Origin: Megasphaera sp. UBA5897
GTDB lineage: Bacteria > Bacillota > Negativicutes > Veillonellales > Megasphaeraceae
Assembly: GCA_002431345.1 (NCBI GenBank)
Contig: DJEN01000013.1
Span: 1-12,966, forward strand
Length of the DNA stretch: 12,966 nucleotides
Direction of reading: 5' to 3'
Translations under genes and position numbers: made by a program
Notes under the pieces: generated by a model
What the model was told of the DNA's origin: nothing
Databases searched by the model: none
The model's input: the letters and a program-made list of their open reading frames with translations, nothing else
Shown: positions 7,662 through 12,966 of the stretch, piece by piece
How the letters are laid out: each line of letters opens with the position of its first letter
Position numbering within the stretch: the first letter of the stretch is position 1

Positions 7662-7825
7662 GGTGATTATCCATCAGGCAGTTCTTCTGGCTTGGATTCC
7701 CAGCTGTACTGCGCCTTCCCATACCCGCGCGGGGTACAGTGACATACTTGCCGTACAGCTCCTCCCTACAGCGGCGGGACCGCGCCGGCCTCAGACCGGA
7801 CTTATCTATTGAGTCTTGCGACACC
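7662..7825 (-). promoter_or_regulatory. Cobalamin (B12) riboswitch aptamer controlling the exbB-cbiD operon
   Basis: On the minus strand the leader holds the conserved cobalamin-aptamer core in order. A GGTG/CACC closing pair (7822-7825 and 7662-7665) encloses GGTCCCGCCGCTGT, the B12-box region (7768-7781). An 8-bp stem AGCTGTAC/GTACAGCT (7753-7760 with 7702-7709) follows, then a TACCC/GGGTA hairpin (7722-7736) and the GGGAAGG element. Last comes CCAAGCCAGAAGAACTGCC (7677-7695), matching the canonical CCAAGCCnGAAGACCTGCC. Such aptamers bind adenosyl- or other cobalamins and repress uptake or synthesis genes. The terminator downstream indicates control at transcription. Exact ends are by eye. 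Confidence 0.93.
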
Positions 7826-7868
7826 TGATGTATTCATATGCTGTTGTAACTATTGTATAGTTGCATTT

Positions 7869-7897
7869 ACTATAGCATGCTCCCTACGGTATGTCAA
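7869..7897 (-). promoter_or_regulatory. Strong housekeeping promoter of the B12-uptake operon
   Basis: On the minus strand a perfect -35 TTGACA (7897-7892) is separated by exactly 17 bp from TATAGT (7874-7869), a five-of-six match to the -10 consensus. Transcription would start near 7862, leaving about 37 nt before the riboswitch aptamer. A constitutive strong promoter fits a system in which the riboswitch does the regulating. Confidence 0.85.
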
Positions 7898-7970
7898 TTT
7901 TTCCTGCTCTGCAGCGTGTTCTTTCGTTTTCTCGGCAGGCTGCTTACGGCAGCAAAGAATATACGGTCCG

Positions 7971-9329
7971 TTATTTTGCTGTTTCCCACTTCGGTAAATG
8001 ACGCAAAAACCAAACGTACGCCACAGCCAAAATCACAACCGTAACTATCCAGCTCAATGGAAATACCATCATCAAGCAGTCAAACGTCGGATTGCTGGCA
8101 AAAACTGTATAGACCCAGGTCACGCGGGTACCGCAAATCCCAAAGAGCGTAATGACAGCTGGAATCAGCGAATTGCCGTAGCCGCGCATCGCGCCGGATA
8201 CGATTTCCAGCACGACTTCTACCAGGCAAAACGCCTGAATATAAAACAAGCGCACATAACCAATAGAAATAACTGCCGCATCCGTATTAAACAAGCTCAA
8301 TAACGGAGCCGCAAAGACAATCGTCAAAGCACCGCTGACGACAGCTACTAAGCCATCCATCATGAGGCAGAGCTTGAAAACGCGTCGGCACCGCAACACC
8401 AATCTGGCTCCGTAATTTTGACTCGTAAAGGTCGTGCATACCTGGCCAAAGGCATTGATAATGAAGTAGGTAAAAATTTCTATATTAAATGCAGCGGCTG
8501 ACGCGGCCATGACATCAGGGCCCAAGCTGTTGATAGCTGACTGAATACAAAGATTGGACAGAGAAAAGACCATATTCTGCAGCCCTGCCGGCAGACCGAT
8601 TTTCAAAATCTGCACCAGCAAAGGCTTATCAATGACAAACTCATGCATGCGCACGCGGATTTCCGTATGACTGCGCCGCAAAAAGTAAAAGAGCAGTCCC
8701 GAACTAATTGTATTGGCAACAATCGTCCCTATAGCGACCCCTTCGGCAGACATGCCCAGCTGCAAAATAAAAAACAAGTTGAGAAACGCTTTGATGACAC
8801 CGCCTGCAATCAAGCAGTACAACGGCGTACGCGTATCTCCCTGGCTGCGGAAAATAGCCGATTCAAAATTGTACAAAAAAATGACCGGCAGGCCTAAAAA
8901 ATAAATCCGCAAATAGATTTCTGCCATACTGCGGATTGCCAGCGGTACGGACAAAAAATCCAGCAGCTGATTGGTTATCACTTCGCCGACAATAGTCATA
9001 CCGACGCCGCACAGCAACGCGACAAGAATCGCCGTATGGACGCCTTTGTGGATGCCAGCCGTATCCTTTTTGCCAATGAAGGACGCAATGACTACATTCG
9101 CCCCCAGTGAAATGCCAATAAACAGGCTCAGTGTCGTCGCTAGGACCGAGCTGTTGCTGCCGACAGCAGCCATGGCTTCTTTGCCGACAAACTGTCCCAG
9201 CATGGCAATATCCAAGGCATTAAAAAACTGCTGCATCATGCCTGTCAAAGCAAACGGCAAGGCGACTATCAGGATTTTATCCCACAGCGACCCCTGCAGC
9301 ATATTGACTTTTTTGGCTTGACTTGCCAC
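7971..9329 (-). CDS. MATE-family multidrug/cation-coupled exporter
   Basis: A 452-residue inner-membrane protein with about twelve hydrophobic segments arranged as two similar halves, as in MATE transporters that export drugs or metabolites against Na+ or H+. Recognisable features: LQGSLWDKILIVALPFALTG near the N-terminus, FFNALDIAMLGQFVG (about 35-49), SLGANVVIASFIGKKD in the first half and a second-half counterpart beginning near SLSNLCIQSAINSLG. The length is normal. The start is a GTG at 9329 with AGAAGG about 7 nt upstream. The next ATG (residue 10) has no ribosome site. Substrate and subgroup (NorM, DinF or MepA-like) cannot be fixed from sequence. It stands alone between the gat operon terminator and the B12 promoter. 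I saw no obvious own terminator after its stop. Confidence 0.9.
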   Translation of the reverse strand: MASQAKKVNMLQGSLWDKILIVALPFALTGMMQQFFNALDIAMLGQFVGKEAMAAVGSNSSVLATTLSLFIGISLGANVVIASFIGKKDTAGIHKGVHTAILVALLCGVGMTIVGEVITNQLLDFLSVPLAIRSMAEIYLRIYFLGLPVIFLYNFESAIFRSQGDTRTPLYCLIAGGVIKAFLNLFFILQLGMSAEGVAIGTIVANTISSGLLFYFLRRSHTEIRVRMHEFVIDKPLLVQILKIGLPAGLQNMVFSLSNLCIQSAINSLGPDVMAASAAAFNIEIFTYFIINAFGQVCTTFTSQNYGARLVLRCRRVFKLCLMMDGLVAVVSGALTIVFAAPLLSLFNTDAAVISIGYVRLFYIQAFCLVEVVLEIVSGAMRGYGNSLIPAVITLFGICGTRVTWVYTVFASNPTFDCLMMVFPLSWIVTVVILAVAYVWFLRHLPKWETAK

Positions 9330-9359
9330 CTAAGCACCTTCTTTCTCTTATACGCTGAT

Positions 9360-9399
9360 AAAAAAGCCACACACTTATCGCTAAGACAACTGTGTGGCT
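9360..9399 (-). terminator. Intrinsic terminator after gatB, just before the MATE gene
   Basis: On the minus strand, AGCCACACA and TGTGTGGCT (9391-9399 with 9365-9373) form a 9-bp stem. It encloses a second small stem CTTA/TAAG capped by a GCGA tetraloop, and a run of six U follows. It ends the gatCAB transcript. Because it sits only about 30 nt before the exporter start, it could also act as an attenuator for that gene (inference). Confidence 0.85.
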
Positions 9400-9414
9400 C
9401 CCATGACACGGCAC

Positions 9415-9446
9415 ACGCCTGCGCCGCAGTCCGCAGCGCAGCGCGT
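9415..9446 (-). other. GC-rich stem-loop between gatB and the terminator
   Basis: ACGC/GCGT (9415-9418 with 9443-9446) and CTGCGC/GCGCAG (9419-9424 with 9436-9441) form a 10-bp stem with one bulged base and an 11-base loop. There is no U-run on either side, so it is not a standard terminator. It lies 18 nt past the gatB stop and 15 nt before the intrinsic terminator stem. Possible roles are 3'-end stabilisation of gatB mRNA or part of a leader for the exporter gene. Confidence 0.5.
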
Positions 9447-9464
9447 ATGTATTGGTTTATTGTA

Positions 9465-10904
9465 TTATTGTAAGTTCTTTGTCAGCAACTGATTGACGAC
9501 GCCCGGATTAGCCCGGCCTTTCGTTTCTTTCATGATTTGGCCAACAAGGAAACCGATAGCTTTCTTTTTGCCTGCTTTATAGTCAGCAACAGACTGCGGG
9601 TTGGCTGCGATAATCTTTTTGACCATATCTTCCAACGCGCCTGTATCGGTAATCTGTACCAAGCCTTGTTCTTTGACGACTACATCTGCCGATTTGCCTG
9701 TTTTCCACATTTCCGGCAATACTTTCTTGGCGATTTTACCGGAAATCGTGCCTTTGGCAATGAGCTGCAAAAGGCCTGCCAAATCAGCCGGTTTGACCGG
9801 TGCTTCTGCGGCACTTACGCCTTCTTCATTCAGCTTCTTGGCAAATTCGCCGAGCATCCAGTTGGACGCCGTCTTGGCATCAATGCCGTCTTTGACGATT
9901 TCTTCAAAGTAATCTGCCGTCTGTTTTTCCAGGGTCAGCAAGTTGGCGTCGTATTCAGGAAGGCCCAATTCATCCATAAAGCGTTTGCGGCGGGCATCAG
10001 GCATTTCCGGCAATTCTTTGCGGACTTCTTCAATGTATTCCGGAGACACTTCAATCGGAATCAAATCCGGTTCCGGGAAATAGCGGTAATCGCTGTCCCC
10101 TTCTTTGACACGCTGCAAGACCGTAATACCTTTGGCTTCTTCCCAGCCGCGGGTTGCCTGCTGAATCGTGCCACCTTCATCCAAAATTTGTGCCTGACGG
10201 ACTGCTTCGTATTCAATCCCTTTCTGTACGCCGCTGAAAGAGTTGATGTTCTTTAACTCTGTTTTCGTGCCCAGTTTGGTACTGCCGACAGGCCGAACGG
10301 AAATATTGGCATCACAGCGCATGCTGCCTTCTTCTAAGCGGCAGTCAGAAACGCCCAGATACTGTAGAATGGAACGGAGTTTTTCCAAATACGCGCGAGC
10401 TTCTTCGCCGCTGCGCAGTTCCGGTTCGCCAACGATTTCCAGCAAAGGCACGCCTGTACGGTTGTAATCGACACAGGTCGAATCCGATGTATCAATCGTA
10501 GCACCGCTGTGGACGAGTTTGCCGGCATCTTCTTCCATATGAATACGGGTCAGATGGATGCGGCGCTGTTCACCGTTGACTTCAATATCGACATAGCCGC
10601 CTTTGCAGATTGGCAAATCAAACTGCGATGTCTGGAAGTTTTTCGGCAAGTCCGGATAGTAATAGTTTTTGCGGTCAAATTTGCTGAACGGCAAAATATC
10701 GCAGTGCAGTGCCAGCCCTGCTTTGACAGCAAAATGAAGCACTTCTTTATTGAGGACCGGCAGTACACCCGGCAGGCCTAAGCAGACCGGGCAAACGTGG
10801 GTATTGGGTTCTGCGCCAAATTCCGTACTGCAGCCGCAGAAAATTTTAGTTTTTGTTTTTAATTCGACATGGACTTCCAAGCCGATAACGGATTCGTATT
10901 TCAT
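9465..10904 (-). CDS. gatB: Aspartyl/glutamyl-tRNA amidotransferase subunit B
   Basis: A 479-residue protein of normal length. GatB is the kinase and tRNA-binding subunit of GatCAB: it phosphorylates mischarged Glu-tRNAGln or Asp-tRNAAsn so that ammonia from GatA can complete the amide. The N-terminal YESVIGLEVHVEL is diagnostic. Cys23, Cys25, Cys38 and Cys41 form the zinc-site pattern, and YYYPDLPKNFQTSQ (80-93) belongs to the active-site region. The C-terminal part holds the helical and YqeY-like tail that contacts tRNA, ending GVVNQLLTKNLQ. Its ATG overlaps the gatA stop by one base (TAATG), with GGGAGG about 10 nt upstream. Confidence 0.98.
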   Translation of the reverse strand: MKYESVIGLEVHVELKTKTKIFCGCSTEFGAEPNTHVCPVCLGLPGVLPVLNKEVLHFAVKAGLALHCDILPFSKFDRKNYYYPDLPKNFQTSQFDLPICKGGYVDIEVNGEQRRIHLTRIHMEEDAGKLVHSGATIDTSDSTCVDYNRTGVPLLEIVGEPELRSGEEARAYLEKLRSILQYLGVSDCRLEEGSMRCDANISVRPVGSTKLGTKTELKNINSFSGVQKGIEYEAVRQAQILDEGGTIQQATRGWEEAKGITVLQRVKEGDSDYRYFPEPDLIPIEVSPEYIEEVRKELPEMPDARRKRFMDELGLPEYDANLLTLEKQTADYFEEIVKDGIDAKTASNWMLGEFAKKLNEEGVSAAEAPVKPADLAGLLQLIAKGTISGKIAKKVLPEMWKTGKSADVVVKEQGLVQITDTGALEDMVKKIIAANPQSVADYKAGKKKAIGFLVGQIMKETKGRANPGVVNQLLTKNLQ

Positions 10905-12361
10905 TAGAGTTCAACCTCCCCCATTGGCGACGGCTTACGCAGGTCCGTCCGATTTTGTTCAAACGTATAGGCAGCGCGCAGCAGCGTTGCTTCATCCAAC
11001 GCTTTGCCAATCAGCTGCATGCCAATAGGAAGACCATTTTTATAGCCGCAGGGAATGCTGATGCCCGGCAGACCGGCCAAGTTCAGCGTAACGGTGCAGA
11101 CATCGCCCAAATACATAGCCAGCGGATTGTCGCTGTTCTGGCCAATCTTGAATGCCGTGTCCGGTGCTGTCGGCGTCAGCAGGATGTCGCACTGTTTCAA
11201 CGCTTCATCATAATCCTGTTTAATCAGCGTACGTACTTTCATGGCACGCAGGTAGTACGCATCATAATAGCCGGAGCTGAGTACGTACGTACCGAGCAAA
11301 ATACGGCGCTGTACTTCCGGGCCAAACCCTTCAGAACGGGTTTTGATGTACATATCGACAATATCCTTGCCTTCGACGCGGAGGCCAAAGCCTACGCCGT
11401 CGTACCGAGCCAAATTGGAGCTAGCTTCGGCAGGTGCAATGACATAGTATGCAGCAATACCGTATTTCATATGCGGCATGCTAACCCGTACGATTTCAGC
11501 ACCCAGTTTTTTATACGTTTCAATAGCTTCATCCAAGGCTTTACGGCATGTATCATCCAAGCCTTCGCCAAAGAATTCTTCAGGAATGCCGATTTTCATG
11601 CCTTTGACATCATTGACCAAGGCCTGTTTATAGTCTGTTTTTGCCTGCGGGATAGACGTAGAATCTTTGGCGTCGTGACCGGCAATGGCATTGAGCACAA
11701 TAGCGCAGTCTTCGACATCGTTGGTTAACGGGCCAATCTGATCCAGCGAAGAAGCAAAAGCAATCAAACCATAGCGGGATACCAAGCCATATGTCGGTTT
11801 GAGGCCGACAACACCGCAGTATGCGGCAGGTTGCCGAATGGATCCGCCTGTATCGGAACCAAGCGCCCAAACGCATTCGCCCGATGCGACAGCAGACGCC
11901 GATCCACCGGACGAGCCGCCCGGCACATAATCCAAATTCCACGGATTGTGCGTAATCTGGAAGGCAGAATTTTCTGTAGAACTGCCCATAGCAAATTCAT
12001 CCATATTCGTTTTGCCGAGGCTGACATAATCAGCAGCCGTCAATTTTTCAATGACCGTCGCATTGTACGGCGATGTAAAATTCTGCAGCATCTTCGATGC
12101 GCACGTTGCCTTTTGGCCTTGAATACAAATATTATCTTTAAAAGCTCCCGGAATACCAGCCAAATCGGAAATTGCCGTACCTGCCGCAATTTTCTTATCC
12201 ACAGCAGCCGCCGCTTCTAAGGCAAATTGGCGGTTATCCGACAAAAATGCCTGTACCTTTGGTTCTACCGCATCTTTATGAGCCAAAAATGCATTCGTCA
12301 ATTCTACGGCAGAAATTTCGCCTTTGACGAGTTTATCATGCAGTCCATGTATGGTTTCCAC
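10904..12361 (-). CDS. gatA: Aspartyl/glutamyl-tRNA amidotransferase subunit A
   Basis: A 485-residue amidase-signature glutaminase that releases ammonia from glutamine for GatB. The catalytic Ser-cis-Ser-Lys triad is intact: Lys75 in GAFKDN, cis-Ser150 in GGSSGGSA and nucleophile Ser174 in GSDTGGSIRQPA. The spacings of 75 and 24 residues equal those known for the family. The start is a GTG at 12361 with a strong AAGGAGG that overlaps the gatC stop codon (TAAGGAGG), leaving an 11-nt gap. Length and order are typical. With gatC and gatB it lets the cell make Gln-tRNAGln and/or Asn-tRNAAsn without the cognate direct synthetase. Which of the two applies cannot be told from this window. Confidence 0.98.
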   Translation of the reverse strand: METIHGLHDKLVKGEISAVELTNAFLAHKDAVEPKVQAFLSDNRQFALEAAAAVDKKIAAGTAISDLAGIPGAFKDNICIQGQKATCASKMLQNFTSPYNATVIEKLTAADYVSLGKTNMDEFAMGSSTENSAFQITHNPWNLDYVPGGSSGGSASAVASGECVWALGSDTGGSIRQPAAYCGVVGLKPTYGLVSRYGLIAFASSLDQIGPLTNDVEDCAIVLNAIAGHDAKDSTSIPQAKTDYKQALVNDVKGMKIGIPEEFFGEGLDDTCRKALDEAIETYKKLGAEIVRVSMPHMKYGIAAYYVIAPAEASSNLARYDGVGFGLRVEGKDIVDMYIKTRSEGFGPEVQRRILLGTYVLSSGYYDAYYLRAMKVRTLIKQDYDEALKQCDILLTPTAPDTAFKIGQNSDNPLAMYLGDVCTVTLNLAGLPGISIPCGYKNGLPIGMQLIGKALDEATLLRAAYTFEQNRTDLRKPSPMGEVEL

Positions 12362-12372
12362 AATACCCCTCC

Positions 12373-12663
12373 TTAATCCTGAATTACTTTCGGAACCTTA
12401 AAGTAGCCGTTTTCTGGTTCCGGCGCATTCTGTAACGCTTTTTCATTCGATAAGGATGGCTGCGGTACATCATCACGCATTACATTGGACATCGATACAG
12501 CATGAGCCGTCGGCTTTACATCCGTAATATCTACTTGGCTCATCAAATCCATATACGACAAAATGTCATTCAGCTGTTTCCCAACTGCTTCAATCTGATC
12601 GTCTTTAATTTCCAATCGGGACAACAGTGCGATTTTTTTTATTTCTTCAGCACTGATTTTCAT
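12373..12663 (-). CDS. gatC: Aspartyl/glutamyl-tRNA amidotransferase subunit C
   Basis: A 96-residue small subunit that wraps around and stabilises the GatA-GatB pair. Typical features are the N-terminal EEIKKIALLSRLEI (6-19), the helix ending LNDILSYMDLMSQVD, DVKPTAHA (48-55) and the C-terminal ENGYFKVPKVI. The ATG at 12663 has GAGGAGT about 7 nt upstream. First gene of the gat operon, so it is the promoter-proximal member. Confidence 0.97.
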   Translation of the reverse strand: MKISAEEIKKIALLSRLEIKDDQIEAVGKQLNDILSYMDLMSQVDITDVKPTAHAVSMSNVMRDDVPQPSLSNEKALQNAPEPENGYFKVPKVIQD

Positions 12664-12711
12664 AGAGACACTCCTCGCAGAAAAAATTTTAATACTTATT
12701 TACAATACGTA

Positions 12712-12720
12712 ATTATACCA
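12712..12720 (-). promoter_or_regulatory. Extended -10 promoter for the gatCAB operon
   Basis: On the minus strand TGGTATAAT is a perfect -10 hexamer with the TG extension one base upstream, about 50 nt before the gatC start. No good -35 box lies 16-18 bp upstream (the best is TGATTT), which is usual for extended -10 promoters. The flanking sequence further upstream is A/T-rich and could serve as an UP-like element. Confidence 0.65.
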
Positions 12721-12966
12721 TAGGACCGCCATAAAATCATCTTATTTTTAAAAATGTAATATATGAGCCGATATTTCGTTGCACGTATCAATAAACCTAA
12801 AAAATATATTTGTTAATCGGATTATCAACGTAATGCATTTTCTAAAATCCAATATGAAAACTACTGTAAACCAAAAATGAATGTTTTATTTACATGGGGT
12901 TACTTGTGATTAATTTAAAATCTGCCTTCATGTCTATTGACTATTTAATCACTAGATGCCACAAAA
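12721..12966. other. AT-rich gene-free stretch at the right edge
   Basis: Together with the gatC leader this makes about 300 bases without a gene. All frames on both strands close quickly, so no partial gene enters from the right. It is visibly richer in A and T than the rest of the window and contains a 12-base palindrome ATTTTTAAAAAT near 12745-12756 and an imperfect inverted repeat around TAATCGGATTA (about 12813-12825). I see no terminator with a clear U-run and no repeat or mobile element. It probably holds upstream promoter sequence for gatC. Confidence 0.5.

Noticed and set aside
7546..7824. Minus-strand open frame of 92 codons across the leader
   Set aside because: It coincides with the cobalamin aptamer and the terminator, is Arg/Cys-rich and is explained by conserved RNA structure rather than protein coding.
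9537..10256. Long plus-strand open frame opposite gatB (239 codons)
   Set aside because: It is antisense to well-conserved gatB sequence, Phe/Arg/Cys-rich, and shows no start signals.
10955..11728. Long plus-strand open frame opposite gatA (257 codons)
   Set aside because: It is antisense to a gatA with intact catalytic residues, has a biased composition typical of a shadow frame, no ribosome site and no recognisable domain.
1..12966. Search by eye for CRISPR arrays, insertion sequences, tRNA or rRNA genes
   Set aside because: No spaced direct repeats, transposase motifs, terminal inverted repeats, cloverleaf patterns or rRNA segments were seen.

Overview
The window looks like chromosomal DNA of a diderm Firmicute, most likely a member of the Negativicutes (Megasphaera/Anaeroglobus/Dialister-type Veillonellaceae). 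The sequence basis is the combination of Firmicute-style AGGAGG ribosome binding sites and a gatC-gatA-gatB tRNA amidotransferase operon with a complete outer-membrane transport system (TonB-dependent receptor, TonB, ExbB, ExbD). The genus is inference. All twelve supported genes lie on the minus strand, so the biology reads from right to left.

Right part (about 12966 to 9360): an AT-rich, gene-free stretch carries an extended -10 promoter that reads into gatC, gatA and gatB. These are packed as an operon (11-nt gap, then a 1-nt TAATG overlap) and end at an intrinsic terminator. A further strong GC-rich stem-loop sits between the gatB stop and that terminator. Next comes a MATE-family exporter (9329 to 7971) with only about 30 bases between the terminator and its start.

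Left part (7897 to 1): this is the main interest. A near-consensus sigma-A type promoter (TTGACA, 17 bp, TATAGT) starts a leader that contains a cobalamin (B12) riboswitch and then an intrinsic terminator. The open path leads into exbB, exbD, tonB, a BtuB-type outer-membrane receptor, a lipoprotein BtuF-type binding protein, a BtuC-type permease, a BtuD-type ATPase and cbiD, which runs off the left edge. Four of the seven junctions overlap or nearly touch.

Read together, one B12-controlled transcript appears to encode the whole route of a corrinoid: the OM receptor, the inner-membrane proton-driven energiser that powers it, the periplasmic binding protein, the inner-membrane ABC importer, and the first gene of what may be the anaerobic corrin-ring synthesis pathway. 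When B12 is plentiful the riboswitch should favour the terminator and shut all of it down. Each component belongs to a known family. What is notable is the packaging of a private TonB-ExbBD module into a riboswitch-controlled B12 operon with cbiD. I see no CRISPR array, insertion sequence, tRNA, rRNA or clearly novel protein family in the window.
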